Below, piece after piece: positions 28,657 to 38,781 of a stretch of 64,000 nucleotides of DNA. The notes under the pieces are model-generated. The model did no database searches. It saw only the letters and a program-made list of their open reading frames with translations, and was not told the origin of the DNA. Where the stretch lies: assembly GCA_049568075.1 (NCBI GenBank), contig CP144911.1. One strand, written 5' to 3'. Position numbers and translations under genes: made by a program. The stretch's first letter is position 1, and each line of letters begins with the position of its first letter. This DNA is from Gottfriedia sp049568075 (lineage in GTDB: Bacteria; Bacillota; Bacilli; Bacillales; Bacillaceae_G).

Positions 28657-29354
28657 TACTTCGTCGCCCCTTCTTCCACAGCTTTCACAGTAAGTAAAGC
28701 CTCTTGTAAGTTATCATATATAATGTTCCCAACAACAATCGTATCAGCAAATTGCTTCATCTCAATTGCTTGTTGAGCTGATGATATTCCCCCGCCATAG
28801 AATAATTTCGCGTTGTTTAATACTTTTGATACTTCTTCTACCACCTGAGGTGAACCATATGTTCCGCTATATTCTAAATAAAAAATTGGTAATTTTAATA
28901 ATTGCTCAGTAACTTCCGCATAAGCGACAATATCTTCTATTGAAAGATCTGTTACTGCATTTGTCAGCTTTGCAGCCTTACAATCTTCATTTAATATACA
29001 ATAACCTTCCATTACCAATTCTTCGGCATGAACTAAATGAGCGAATTCTTTCATTGCTTGTTGATGCATTCCAATAATCCACTTTGGATCATTACTATTT
29101 AAAACTGTCGGGATAAAGTAGAAATCATATCCTGGTGTTACGGCTTCAAGATTTGATACCTCTAAAATACATGGTACTGCATAGCGTCTTATTCTAACTA
29201 GTAGAGAGATCGTAGCATCTAACGTTACATCGTCCGTTCCACCAACTAATATTGCATCCGTTCCTGACTCACAAATTTTTTCTAATTCATCATCAGAGAT
29301 TTCTTTGTTTGGATCTAATTTAAATATGTGATTCCATTGTGAATAATCGTACAT
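28656..29354 (-). CDS. pcrB: Heptaprenylglyceryl phosphate synthase
   Basis: 232 residues. TIM-barrel prenyltransferase with family motifs WNHIFKLDPNKEISDDEL, AILVGGTDDVT, YFIPTVLNSND, YLEYSGTYGSP and LFYGGGISSAQQA, the last two lining the phosphate site. It joins sn-glycerol-1-phosphate and heptaprenyl diphosphate to an archaeal-type ether lipid found in Bacillaceae. Start supported by CGGAGGAC shortly before ATG. It heads the pcrB-pcrA-ligA-camS operon. Confidence 0.95.
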   Translation of the reverse strand: MYDYSQWNHIFKLDPNKEISDDELEKICESGTDAILVGGTDDVTLDATISLLVRIRRYAVPCILEVSNLEAVTPGYDFYFIPTVLNSNDPKWIIGMHQQAMKEFAHLVHAEELVMEGYCILNEDCKAAKLTNAVTDLSIEDIVAYAEVTEQLLKLPIFYLEYSGTYGSPQVVEEVSKVLNNAKLFYGGGISSAQQAIEMKQFADTIVVGNIIYDNLQEALLTVKAVEEGATK

Positions 29355-29575
29355 TTTGTCCTCCGGAATTGTTTTTTACATTAATTTATCTATTTTTATT
29401 AAGTACTTTTTATCAAAAATATAAATGTATTGTATCTTATTGAAAAGGAAAAGTAACCCAACGTCCCCATTTTAAGTAATTAATACTAATTGTTTCCTAT
29501 GATATTGAAACAATTAAAGGGAAAAATGGTAAAGAGTGATGTAGTCACTGATACTTATTATAAGGGGAGTTACTG

Positions 29576-29833
29576 TTGAGACCAAATATTAGCATTATAA
29601 ATGCACTTATCCGTATAACTGCTGGCTTAACAATTTTAGCTTACGGCACAGCAAAGCTTACACGCAGAAGATGTAGTAATTCTGTAATCATTTTGATCAT
29701 AATCGGTGCCATGAAAGTTGCAGAGGGAGTATTACGTTTTTGCCCAATGACTGCTCTAGGTAAGAAATGTAAGATTATGGCAGATAAACACGACGAGGGA
29801 GATACATTCGAAGATTATGTTCAACCTTCATAA
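29576..29833 (+). CDS. DUF2892 (YgaP-type) small membrane protein
   Basis: 85 residues, starting at TTG with AAGGGGAG eight bases upstream. Two hydrophobic segments (about 8-25 and 36-55) joined by a basic loop, with NALIRITAGLTILAYGTAKL and FCPMTALGKKC, typical of DUF2892, the membrane part of YgaP-like proteins but without the rhodanese domain. Conserved Cys in FCPM suggests a thiol or sulfur link, which is inference. It is a single plus-strand gene convergent with the purine operon and ends at a terminator. Confidence 0.75.
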   Translation: MRPNISIINALIRITAGLTILAYGTAKLTRRRCSNSVIILIIIGAMKVAEGVLRFCPMTALGKKCKIMADKHDEGDTFEDYVQPS

Positions 29834-29906
29834 AAGTAGTTTATCAAAAATGGAGTAGATTGTATAGATAAAAATAGAACATTAGTTCTTATTTTAACAA
29901 GAAATA

Positions 29907-29941
29907 GGGTCGTCATTAATAATAAATGACGACCCTTTTTT
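29907..29941 (+). terminator. Terminator between the DUF2892 gene and purD
   Basis: AGGGTCGTCATT and AATGACGACCCT make an 11- to 12-bp stem followed by six T on the plus strand. It sits directly at the end of purD and probably serves the minus-strand purine operon too, although the T-run there is poor. Confidence 0.85.
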
Positions 29942-29942
29942 A

Positions 29943-31208
29943 CTAATTATTTACTTTAATTGCTTTATGCGCTATATCGTGGCGATAGAATAAGCCAGTT
30001 GATTGAACCGTATTAATTTGTTTATATACATTTTCGCAAGCTTCATTAATGGAGCTTCCTTTATGTGCAATAATTAATACTCGTCCACCATTTGTAACAT
30101 ATTCATTATTTTCAAGTTTCGTACCAGCGTGGAATACCATTGTTTCATTACTTACATTATTTAATCCAGATATTACAGTACCTTTTTCAGGAACTTCAGG
30201 ATATCCATTTGCAGCAAGCACAACTCCAACAACAGCTTCTTCTGACCATTCTAAATTAATTTCTTCTTCATTTAATATTGCTAATAATACTTCAGCTAAC
30301 TCACTCTCTAAACGAGGTAATACAACTTCCGTCTCTGGATCGCCAAATCTTGCATTAAACTCAATTACTTTAGGTCCCTGGCTTGTTAACATTAAACCAG
30401 CATAAAGTATTCCAGTAAAAAGTCTTCCTTCAGAAATCATTGCTTCTGCGACTGGTACTACTATTTCGTTTAAAGATTGTTCAACAACTGACTCTGAGAT
30501 TTGTGGTACTGGCGAATAAGCACCCATACCACCCGTATTAGGTCCTTTATCTCCATCATAAGCACGTTTATGGTCTTGGGCGATTACCATAGGATAAACC
30601 TTATTCCCGTTAACAAATGACATTAGCGAGAATTCTTCGCCCTCCAAATATTCTTCAATTACTACAGATGCACTCGCATCGCCGTACTTTTCATCAAGTA
30701 GCATGTCATGAAGGCTTACAATTGCTTCTTCTATTGTCATCGCTACAACTACACCTTTACCAGCTGCTAGACCATCAGCTTTAATAACAATCGGTGCGCC
30801 AACATTTTCAACATATGCTTTTGCTTCTTCAAAATTAGTAAACGTTTCATAAGCTGCAGTCGGGATCGCGTATTTTTTCATTAAATCCTTTGTAAAACTT
30901 TTACTTCCCTCAATAATTGCAGCTTCCTTAGTTGGACCAAATATCTTTAAATTAGCAGCTCGAAAATCATTTACAATTCCGTTCATTAAAGGAACTTCAG
31001 GACCAACGATTGTTAAATCAATTTCTTCCTTTTTTGCAAATGCAATAAGTGCTTCATGGTCACTTTCATCAATATTGACAAGTGTTGCAACATCAATCAT
31101 TCCATCGTTTCCTGGAGCAACAAATACGTCTGTTACATTCTCCGATTGATTTACCTTCCAAGCAATTGTATGCTCACGGCCTCCGCGACCAATGACTAAT
31201 ACTTTCAT
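29943..31208 (-). CDS. purD: Phosphoribosylamine-glycine ligase
   Basis: 421 residues. ATP-grasp enzyme: N-terminal VLVIGRGGREHTIAWK, ATP-binding VIKADGLAAGKGVVVA, and the metal region GPKVIEFNARFGDPETE. It makes GAR from phosphoribosylamine, glycine and ATP, the second step of purine synthesis. It is the last gene of the operon, 20 bases after purH. Confidence 0.97.
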   Translation of the reverse strand: MKVLVIGRGGREHTIAWKVNQSENVTDVFVAPGNDGMIDVATLVNIDESDHEALIAFAKKEEIDLTIVGPEVPLMNGIVNDFRAANLKIFGPTKEAAIIEGSKSFTKDLMKKYAIPTAAYETFTNFEEAKAYVENVGAPIVIKADGLAAGKGVVVAMTIEEAIVSLHDMLLDEKYGDASASVVIEEYLEGEEFSLMSFVNGNKVYPMVIAQDHKRAYDGDKGPNTGGMGAYSPVPQISESVVEQSLNEIVVPVAEAMISEGRLFTGILYAGLMLTSQGPKVIEFNARFGDPETEVVLPRLESELAEVLLAILNEEEINLEWSEEAVVGVVLAANGYPEVPEKGTVISGLNNVSNETMVFHAGTKLENNEYVTNGGRVLIIAHKGSSINEACENVYKQINTVQSTGLFYRHDIAHKAIKVNN

Positions 31209-31227
31209 CTTGTCATCTCCTTATTTC

Positions 31228-32763
31228 TTAATGTTTAAAGTGACGAACCCCTGTAAAGACCATTGCAATTCCATATTCATCAGCTTTTTTAATTGAATCT
31301 TCATCTTTGATTGATCCGCCCGGTTGAATAATTGCTGTAATACCAGCTTTAGCCGCTGCTTCTACTGTATCATTCATAGGGAAAAATGCATCTGAAGCTA
31401 ACGCTGCACCAATTGATTTTTCGCCAGCTTGTTCAATCGCAATTTTTGCAGCTCCAACACGATTCATTTGACCTGCACCAACACCGATTGTCATATGATC
31501 CTTGGCTAAAACAATTGCATTTGATTTAACATGCTTTACAACTTTCCAACCTAATTTTAAATTCTCCCACTCTTCTTCAGTCGGTTGACGTTTTGTAGGG
31601 ATTGTAACTGTTGCATCATCTAATCCAAATGTATCCATATCTTGACGTAATAAACCACCATGAACAGTCGTTAATTTAGGTGCAAACGAAGGCTTAGTTT
31701 TTAAGTCCACTGTTAATAAACGTAAGTTCTTTTTACTAGTTAAGATTTCTAAAGCCTCTTCACTGAATGAAGGAGCGATAATAATTTCTAAGAATAATTC
31801 ATGCATTTTCTTAGCTGTTGCAGCATCAACTTCACGGTTTGTCGCAATAATTCCTCCAAAAATTGAAACTGGATCAGCAGTATAAGCACGATCATAAGCT
31901 TCTTCAATTGTAGTGCCTTCTCCGACTCCACAAGGATTCATGTGTTTTACAGCGACAACAGCTGGATTTGAGAATTCACGTACAATATTTAATGCTTCAT
32001 TAGCGTCATTAATATTGTTATAAGAAAGCTCTTTACCATGTAATTGCTCTGCATAAGCAATAGACGAAACTGTTGGCATTGGAGCACGATAGAATGTCGC
32101 TTTTTGGTGAGGATTTTCACCATAACGTAAAGATTGTTTTAATTCGTAAGTAACAGTATAGCTTTCAGGATTTTCTTCTCCTACTTGCTCTGTTAAATAA
32201 TTAGAAATTAATGAATCATAAGCTGCAGTATGACGGAAAACTTTAGCTGCTAATCGACGGTTCGTAGTAATAGAAACCGTATTATTATCAGCTAACTCAG
32301 CCAAAATTACTTCATAATCTGTTGGGTCAACTACTACTGATACAAATTCATGATTTTTAGCTGCTGAACGAAGCATTGTAGGGCCACCGATATCGATATT
32401 TTCAATTGCATCTTCAAATGTAACATCAGGCTTCATGATCGTTTCTTTAAACGGATATAAATTTACACAAACTAAATCAATTGGTTGAATTCCTAACTCG
32501 TTCATTTGACGCATATGTTCTTCATTTGAACGAACACCTAGTAAACCTCCGTGAATTGAAGGATGTAATGTTTTTACACGACCATCCATAATTTCTGGAA
32601 AGTTAGTTACTTCCGAAATACCAATTACATTTAATCCAGCATCTTTTAATAAATTATAAGTTCCACCTGTTGAAATAACTTCAAAATCATGTTTAATTAA
32701 TCCACTTACAAATTCAATAATCCCTTGTTTATCTGAAACGCTAACTAAAGCTCGTTTTTTCAT
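31228..32763 (-). CDS. purH: Bifunctional AICAR formyltransferase/IMP cyclohydrolase
   Basis: 511 residues. N-terminal cyclohydrolase (MGS-like) domain to about 195 with STGGTYNLL and GGVRTLHP-type sequence (MDGRVKTLHPSIHGG), and C-terminal formyltransferase with LRYGENPHQKATFY, AVKHMNPCGVGEG and the Asp/His region AIVLAKDHMTIGVGAGQMNRV. It carries out the last two steps to IMP. It follows purN by 49 bases. Confidence 0.97.
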   Translation of the reverse strand: MKKRALVSVSDKQGIIEFVSGLIKHDFEVISTGGTYNLLKDAGLNVIGISEVTNFPEIMDGRVKTLHPSIHGGLLGVRSNEEHMRQMNELGIQPIDLVCVNLYPFKETIMKPDVTFEDAIENIDIGGPTMLRSAAKNHEFVSVVVDPTDYEVILAELADNNTVSITTNRRLAAKVFRHTAAYDSLISNYLTEQVGEENPESYTVTYELKQSLRYGENPHQKATFYRAPMPTVSSIAYAEQLHGKELSYNNINDANEALNIVREFSNPAVVAVKHMNPCGVGEGTTIEEAYDRAYTADPVSIFGGIIATNREVDAATAKKMHELFLEIIIAPSFSEEALEILTSKKNLRLLTVDLKTKPSFAPKLTTVHGGLLRQDMDTFGLDDATVTIPTKRQPTEEEWENLKLGWKVVKHVKSNAIVLAKDHMTIGVGAGQMNRVGAAKIAIEQAGEKSIGAALASDAFFPMNDTVEAAAKAGITAIIQPGGSIKDEDSIKKADEYGIAMVFTGVRHFKH

Positions 32764-32811
32764 GATACATTCCCCTATCTAATCGATTTCATGCTCTATA
32801 TCTAAATCTAG

Positions 32812-33375
32812 TTAACTAAACAATTTTTTTAGTGTTTGCACATATAAAACATGCTCGACACTATGAACCTTGTGCTCAAGAGATTCCTTCGAATCTCCCT
32901 TTTCAATTAGAATTTCTTCTTGCGCAATAATTGGACCAGTATCCATTCCTTCATCGACATAATGAACCGTTACACCAGTCGATTCGACACCTGCTAGGAG
33001 AGCTTGACCAATTGCGTCTTTTCCAGGAAATAATGGTAGAAATGAAGGATGAATATTTACTATTTTCCCAGGAAATGAGTCTAAAATTGTCGGACCAATC
33101 AATCTCATATAGCCAGCTAAAACGATAAATTCGACATTTAACACTTTAAGATGGGCAATAATTTCACCTTCATACTGCTCTTTTGATTCATAGTTTTTCG
33201 CTGAAAATATAAATGATGGAATATTTGCTTGCTTTGCACGTTCGATACAAAATGCATTTGGACGATCACAAACAAGTAACTTCACTTCAGCATTCACTTC
33301 TCCGCTTAGAGTTGCATCAAGAATGGCTTGAAAGTTACTGCCATTTCCTGAAGCAAATACGGCAATCTTCTTCAT
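32812..33375 (-). CDS. purN: Phosphoribosylglycinamide formyltransferase
   Basis: 187 residues. N-terminal IAVFASGNGSNFQAI binds the phosphate of GAR; the catalytic Asn-His in VNIHPSFLPLFPG (about 105-117) and the Asp in HYVDEGMDTGPII are present. It transfers a formyl group from 10-formyl-THF. The ATG overlaps the purM stop by one base. Confidence 0.96.
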   Translation of the reverse strand: MKKIAVFASGNGSNFQAILDATLSGEVNAEVKLLVCDRPNAFCIERAKQANIPSFIFSAKNYESKEQYEGEIIAHLKVLNVEFIVLAGYMRLIGPTILDSFPGKIVNIHPSFLPLFPGKDAIGQALLAGVESTGVTVHYVDEGMDTGPIIAQEEILIEKGDSKESLEHKVHSVEHVLYVQTLKKLFS

Positions 33376-34412
33376 TACAGAGAACCTCCGCCAAAGGTTA
33401 CACCTTCACCTGCTTTTGTTCTTCCGATAATAAATACTTTTTCTCCGTCTTCTTCTAATAGTTTAATAGTGTCATGTAAGTTCTCTTCACTAATCGCAAG
33501 AACCATACCAATACCCATATTAAAAATATTAAACATTTCTTCGCGCTTCAATTCACCAATCTCTTCTAATAAATCAAAGATTGGTTGGATTGGCCATGAA
33601 CCATAATCAATTTCTGCGCCGATTCCCTCTGGAAGCATTCTTGGGATATTTTCAATAAACCCACCACCAGTAATATGTGCCATACCTTTTACTTCAAACT
33701 TTTTAAGAACATTTAAGATTGGTTTTACATAAATTTTAGTTGGGCGTAGTAATTCTTCGCCTAAAGTATGACCTAATTTATCAATGTTTTGATCAAGCGT
33801 TAAGCCACCTTTTTCTAATAAAACCTTACGAACTAGAGAATATCCATTACTATGGATCCCGTTTGATGAGATTCCTAATAAGATATCTCCTTCTTTAATG
33901 TTTTGACCTGTTACAAGCTTCGACTTATCAGCAATTCCTACTGCAAAACCAGCAACGTCATATTCATTCTCTGGATACATACCAGGCATTTCTGCAGTTT
34001 CTCCTCCGACTAAAGCGCAGCCTGCTTGAACGCAGCCATCAGATACACCTTTTACAATTTGCTCAATTCGTTCAGGTACAGCCTTGCCAACTGCTAAGTA
34101 ATCTAGGAAAAATAAAGGCTCCGCTCCTTGAACCACAATATCATTCACACACATCGCGACTGCATCAATGCCGATCGTATCGTGACGGTCCATTTGGAAA
34201 GCTAATTTTAATTTTGTTCCTACTCCATCTGTCCCTGATACAAGAACCGGTTCCTTATAGTTAAATTTGGAAAGATCAAACATTCCTCCAAATCCTCCTA
34301 ATCCACCAAGAACTTCTTGACGCATTGTTTTTTGAACGTGTTTCTTCATTCTGTTCACTGCTTCATAGCCAGCTTCGATATCTACTCCAGCTTGTTTATA
34401 TGCATTCGCCAT
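33375..34412 (-). CDS. purM: Phosphoribosylformylglycinamidine cyclo-ligase
   Basis: 345 residues, full length. AIR synthetase fold with VSGTDGVGTKLKLAFQ (ATP/substrate binding), ALVGGETAEMPGMY, and GMAHITGGGFIENIPRM in the C-terminal domain. It closes the imidazole ring of AIR. It is separated from purF by about 85 bases holding a strong GC-rich hairpin. Confidence 0.97.
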   Translation of the reverse strand: MANAYKQAGVDIEAGYEAVNRMKKHVQKTMRQEVLGGLGGFGGMFDLSKFNYKEPVLVSGTDGVGTKLKLAFQMDRHDTIGIDAVAMCVNDIVVQGAEPLFFLDYLAVGKAVPERIEQIVKGVSDGCVQAGCALVGGETAEMPGMYPENEYDVAGFAVGIADKSKLVTGQNIKEGDILLGISSNGIHSNGYSLVRKVLLEKGGLTLDQNIDKLGHTLGEELLRPTKIYVKPILNVLKKFEVKGMAHITGGGFIENIPRMLPEGIGAEIDYGSWPIQPIFDLLEEIGELKREEMFNIFNMGIGMVLAISEENLHDTIKLLEEDGEKVFIIGRTKAGEGVTFGGGSL

Positions 34413-34459
34413 GTGATGATTTCCCCTTTCAGTTCCTTATGAATAGATTCAATTGAAAA

Positions 34460-34487
34460 GAGGCGGCGACTTTGCTCACCGCCTCTG
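34460..34487. terminator. Terminator-like hairpin between purF and purM
   Basis: AGAGGCGG and CCGCCTCT make a perfect 8-bp GC-rich stem with a 12-base loop. On the plus strand it is followed by GTTTTTTAAT, a full terminator against antisense transcription; on the minus strand only TTTTC follows, so it could partly attenuate purMNHD or protect an mRNA end. Confidence 0.65.
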
Positions 34488-34497
34488 TTTTTTAATA

Positions 34498-35910
34498 TTA
34501 ATTATGAGAATGTACTAATTCATTTTCATCATAGATTACTGTTGGATACTTCCCTGTAAAGCAAGCAGTACATTGGCCTCTATTTGGTCCCTCATGATTT
34601 CTACCAATAGCATTTAGTAGTCCTTCTAAACTAATAAATTCTAATGAATCTGCACCAATTTCTTCGCAAATTTCTTCTATTGTATTAGTTGCAGCAATTA
34701 ACTCTTCTCTTGTAGAAGTGTCAATACCGTAATAGCAAGGATTTTTCAATGGTGGTGCGCCAATACGAACATGAACTTCACTTGCACCTGCATCACGTAA
34801 CATTTGTACGATTCGGCGGCTTGTAGTTCCACGAACGATTGAATCATCTACCATTACTACACGTTTCCCTTCAACGATTGAACGAACTGGAGAAAGTTTC
34901 ATCTTAACCCCTTGCTCTCTAAGTTCTTGAGAAGGTTGAATAAATGTACGACCTACATAGCGATTTTTAATCAATCCAAGTTCATATGGAATACCAGATT
35001 CTTCAGCGTAACCAACTGCGGCTGAAATACTTGAATCTGGAACACCGATTACTACGTCCGCTTCAACAGGAGCTTCTTTCGCTAATACACGCCCCATATT
35101 TTTACGTGCAGCATGAACATTGATATTATCAATATTGCTATCAGGACGAGAGAAATAAATATATTCCATACTACAAATTGTGTGATTAACTGATGAAGTA
35201 AACTGATCAGTTTCCACTCCTTTGTCTGAAATAATAAGTAATTCTCCCGGATTAATATCTCGAATATATTTCGCTCCGACTACATCAAATGCACACGTCT
35301 CTGAAGCTACAACATAAGCGTCACCTAGTTTAGCTAACGCTAATGGTCTAAAGCCATTTGGATCTAGTGCAACATACATTGCATCTTTTGTTAGAACTAA
35401 GTAAGCGAAAGCTCCTTTGATCATATTTAAAGATGCTTTAATGCTATCTTTTAATGGAGCAGAACCATTACGTTTAATTAAGTGAGCAAGTACTTCAGTA
35501 TCAGAAGTAGTTTGAAAAATACTACCTTGCATCTCTAAATCTTTACGTAATCTTGAAGCATTTACTAAATTACCATTATGAGCAAGAGCAATGCTTCCAG
35601 TATGCGATTGGAATAATAGAGGCTGAACATTTTCATAGCCGCCTCCACCAGCAGTTGCATAACGAACATGACCAATAGCAGCTTTTCCGTGTAAATCATT
35701 TAATTGACCTTTACTGAAAACTTCTGTTATTAAACCAAGTCCTTTTGCCCCTTCAAGTTCATCCCCATTCGTTACAACAATTCCAGCTCCTTCTTGGCCT
35801 CTATGTTGTAAGCTATGAAGACCATAGTAGGAGATTTGGGCAGCATCAGTATGCCCCCAAATTCCAAATATTCCACATTCTTCGTTTAGTCCTTTTATTT
35901 CAGCAAGCAT
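34498..35910 (-). CDS. purF: Amidophosphoribosyltransferase
   Basis: 470 residues from ATG at 35910, which has GGAAAGAGG seven bases upstream; an upstream TTG at 35928 is less likely. The product begins MLAEIKGLNEECGIFGIWGH: an eleven-residue propeptide is removed to expose the nucleophilic Cys12, as in B. subtilis. Glutaminase domain then phosphoribosyltransferase domain with VVMVDDSIVRGTTSRR (PRPP-binding). Cysteines in CAFDV and in CTACFTGKYP near the end fit the iron-sulphur cluster of the Bacillus-type enzyme. It commits PRPP to purine synthesis and is feedback-inhibited by nucleotides. The start overlaps purL by 16 bases. Confidence 0.97.
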   Translation of the reverse strand: MLAEIKGLNEECGIFGIWGHTDAAQISYYGLHSLQHRGQEGAGIVVTNGDELEGAKGLGLITEVFSKGQLNDLHGKAAIGHVRYATAGGGGYENVQPLLFQSHTGSIALAHNGNLVNASRLRKDLEMQGSIFQTTSDTEVLAHLIKRNGSAPLKDSIKASLNMIKGAFAYLVLTKDAMYVALDPNGFRPLALAKLGDAYVVASETCAFDVVGAKYIRDINPGELLIISDKGVETDQFTSSVNHTICSMEYIYFSRPDSNIDNINVHAARKNMGRVLAKEAPVEADVVIGVPDSSISAAVGYAEESGIPYELGLIKNRYVGRTFIQPSQELREQGVKMKLSPVRSIVEGKRVVMVDDSIVRGTTSRRIVQMLRDAGASEVHVRIGAPPLKNPCYYGIDTSTREELIAATNTIEEICEEIGADSLEFISLEGLLNAIGRNHEGPNRGQCTACFTGKYPTVIYDENELVHSHN

Positions 35911-38114
35911 GGGATCGCCTCTTTCCAAGCTTGTTTCAGTTCCTCAACTGAAGCATGAAGAACTGTTTCATTATTTTCATTACGAACTGTTACTGATGTT
36001 TCTTCTGTAACTGTACCGATTAACTTTGCATCTACTAATGCTTCGAATTGTACTTTATGTTCAGGTTTAACTGAAAGTAAGAAACGTGATTGAGTTTCGC
36101 TAAATAATGAAACAACCTCATTTCCTTCAATCGTAATAGTTGCACCAACTTCTGACGGACCAAATGTGCTTTCTGCAATTGCTACAGCTAAACCACCCTC
36201 AGAAATATCGTGTGCTGAAGCAACTACACCTGCTTGAATAGCAGCAAGAATTTGCTCTTGGCGACTAGATTCAACAGCTAAATCAATACTTGGTGCTTTA
36301 CCAAAGATTTTGCCATTTAATAATTTTTGAAGCTCACTTCCACCGAATTCAGCTTCTGCTCCGCCGATTACATAAATTAAATCGCCAGCAGTTTTAAAGT
36401 TTTGAGTCGTGATATGCTCGACATCTTCAATTAGACCTACCATACCAACTACAGGAGTTGGGTAAACTGCTTCACCATTCGTTTCGTTATATAATGATAC
36501 GTTACCACCAATTACTGGAGTACTTAATACATTACAAGCTTCACTCATACCATCTGTTGCTTTTTCTAACTGCCAGAAAATCTCAGGTTTTTCAGGATTT
36601 CCGAAGTTTAAGCAATCTGTAATTGCAAGTGGACGAGCACCTGAACAAACTACATTACGAGCTGCTTCTGCTACTGCAATTTTCCCACCAACTTCAGGAT
36701 CTAAATATAAGTAGCGTGCATTACAGTCAGTTGTCATTGCTAGAGCTTTTTTTGTATCACGAATTCTGATTACTGCAGCATCTGAACCTGGAGCAACTAC
36801 TGTATTTGTACGAACCATATAATCATACTGACCGTAAACCCACTCTTTACTTGCGATTGTAGGTTGAGAAAGTAATTGTTTTAACGTTTCTTTTGAATCA
36901 CTAATTTCAGGAATATAGTTTTCCATCGCTTGGAACTCACCATAATATGCAGGTTCAGTTGATGGCTTATGATATACTGGAGCTTCTTCAGCAAGAGCAT
37001 CTACAGGTAATTCAGCTACAACCTCACCTTTGTGAAGTAAGCGAAGCATCTTATCATCTGTAACACGTCCTACTGATACAGCATGTAGATCATACTTTTC
37101 AAATAAGTCTACGATTTCTTGCTCCCTACCTTTTTCTACAACTAGTAACATACGTTCTTGAGATTCAGATAGCATCATTTCGTAAGCTGTCATACCAGCT
37201 TCACGTTGAGGAACTAAATCAAGATTCATCTCAATTCCCATACCTGCCTTTGAAGCCATTTCAGCAGATGAAGATGTTAATCCAGCTGCACCCATATCTT
37301 GAATACCAACAAGAGCGTCATTTTGAACAACTTCTAAACATGCTTCAAGTAATAACTTCTCCATAAATGGATCGCCTACTTGTACCGCTGGGCGTTTCTC
37401 ATCAGATGCATCAGATAACTCTTCAGAAGCAAAAGTTGCACCATGAATTCCGTCACGACCAGTTGAAGCACCAACGTACATTACTGTATTTCCAGCACCA
37501 TGTGCTTGACCTTTTTTAATATCTTTATGATTGATTAATCCAACACACATTGCATTTACTAAAGGATTGCCTTCGTAACATGGATCGAAGTTTACTTCTC
37601 CACCAACTGTTGGAATACCAATACAGTTTCCATAACCAGCAATACCTGCAACTACTTCTTCAAATAAATACTTAACTCTTGGAGTTTCTAATTCTCCAAA
37701 TCGTAAAGAATTTAGAAGTGCAACAGGACGTGCTCCCATTGAAAATACATCACGAATAATTCCACCTACACCAGTTGCAGCACCTTGGTATGGTTCAATT
37801 GCAGAAGGGTGATTATGGCTTTCGATTTTAAATACGACAGCTTGCTCATCGCCAATATCAACAATACCTGCTCCTTCACCTGGTCCTTGTAAAACATGCT
37901 CACCGCTTATTGGGAATTTACGTAATAAAGGTTTTGAGTTTTTATAACTACAATGTTCAGACCACATTACTGAGAATAATCCAAGCTCTGTATAGTTCGG
38001 ATTGCGACCAATAATTGATTTGACTAATTGAAACTCTTCATCAGTTAAGCCCATAGTGGCATAAATTCTATCATTTTCAATTTGAATTGGATTTGGCTCA
38101 AGAAGTAACGACAT
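35895..38114 (-). CDS. purL: Phosphoribosylformylglycinamidine synthase subunit PurL
   Basis: 739 residues, the small form that needs PurS and PurQ. Motifs: MWSEHCSYKNSKPLLRKFP, FKIESHNHPSAIEPYQGAATGVGG (ATP and substrate binding), GIQDMGAAGLTSS and ASAHDISEGGLAVAI. It uses ATP and ammonia from PurQ to convert FGAR to FGAM. It overlaps purQ by 17 bases and purF by 16, an arrangement giving tight coupling. Confidence 0.97.
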   Translation of the reverse strand: MSLLLEPNPIQIENDRIYATMGLTDEEFQLVKSIIGRNPNYTELGLFSVMWSEHCSYKNSKPLLRKFPISGEHVLQGPGEGAGIVDIGDEQAVVFKIESHNHPSAIEPYQGAATGVGGIIRDVFSMGARPVALLNSLRFGELETPRVKYLFEEVVAGIAGYGNCIGIPTVGGEVNFDPCYEGNPLVNAMCVGLINHKDIKKGQAHGAGNTVMYVGASTGRDGIHGATFASEELSDASDEKRPAVQVGDPFMEKLLLEACLEVVQNDALVGIQDMGAAGLTSSSAEMASKAGMGIEMNLDLVPQREAGMTAYEMMLSESQERMLLVVEKGREQEIVDLFEKYDLHAVSVGRVTDDKMLRLLHKGEVVAELPVDALAEEAPVYHKPSTEPAYYGEFQAMENYIPEISDSKETLKQLLSQPTIASKEWVYGQYDYMVRTNTVVAPGSDAAVIRIRDTKKALAMTTDCNARYLYLDPEVGGKIAVAEAARNVVCSGARPLAITDCLNFGNPEKPEIFWQLEKATDGMSEACNVLSTPVIGGNVSLYNETNGEAVYPTPVVGMVGLIEDVEHITTQNFKTAGDLIYVIGGAEAEFGGSELQKLLNGKIFGKAPSIDLAVESSRQEQILAAIQAGVVASAHDISEGGLAVAIAESTFGPSEVGATITIEGNEVVSLFSETQSRFLLSVKPEHKVQFEALVDAKLIGTVTEETSVTVRNENNETVLHASVEELKQAWKEAIPCLLK

Positions 38115-38781
38115 GGTTTTCCCTCCAGTTTCTTACAATCGAACGAAATAGTTGAAGTCCGTCTGCACTACCTAATAATGCATCAACTGCACGCTCAGGG
38201 TGTGGCATCATACCTAATACATTTCCTTTTTCATTAACAATTCCTGCGATATCATCTAAACTACCGTTCGGATTATTTTGATAACGGAAAATTATCTGAT
38301 TATTATTTTTAAGTGCTTCGTATGTTTCTTGATCGCAATAGTAATTTCCTTCACCGTGTGCGATTGGTACAGTAATTACTTGACCTTTTTCATAACCAGT
38401 TGTAAACATAGATTCATTGTTTTCAACAACTAGCTCTACTTGTTTACACATAAATTTTAATTTCTCATTACGTCTAAGAGTACCTGGTAGTAGACCTGCT
38501 TCAGTTAGGATTTGGAATCCATTACAAACGCCAAATACTGGTTTACCTTCAGCAGCAGCTTTCTTCACCGCATCCATCACGTTTGCAAAACCTGCAATTG
38601 CGCCAGAGCGTAAGTAATCTCCATATGAGAAGCCACCTGGTAATAAGATACCATCAAATTCATCTAAATTCGTTGAATCATGCCATACGTATTCTACTTC
38701 TTCGCCTAACTCATCTTTGATTGCATGATACATATCAACATCACAATTTGAGCCCGGGAACACAATTACTGCAAACTTCAC
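38098..38781 (-). CDS. purQ: Phosphoribosylformylglycinamidine synthase subunit PurQ
   Basis: 227 residues. Class I glutamine amidotransferase: FPGSNCD near the N-terminus, nucleophile in VFGVCNGFQILTEAG (Cys about 86) and the His-Glu pair in MMPHPERAVD (about 193-202). It supplies ammonia to PurL with PurS as bridge. ATG overlaps the purS stop by four bases. Confidence 0.97.
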   Translation of the reverse strand: MKFAVIVFPGSNCDVDMYHAIKDELGEEVEYVWHDSTNLDEFDGILLPGGFSYGDYLRSGAIAGFANVMDAVKKAAAEGKPVFGVCNGFQILTEAGLLPGTLRRNEKLKFMCKQVELVVENNESMFTTGYEKGQVITVPIAHGEGNYYCDQETYEALKNNNQIIFRYQNNPNGSLDDIAGIVNEKGNVLGMMPHPERAVDALLGSADGLQLFRSIVRNWRENHVVTS

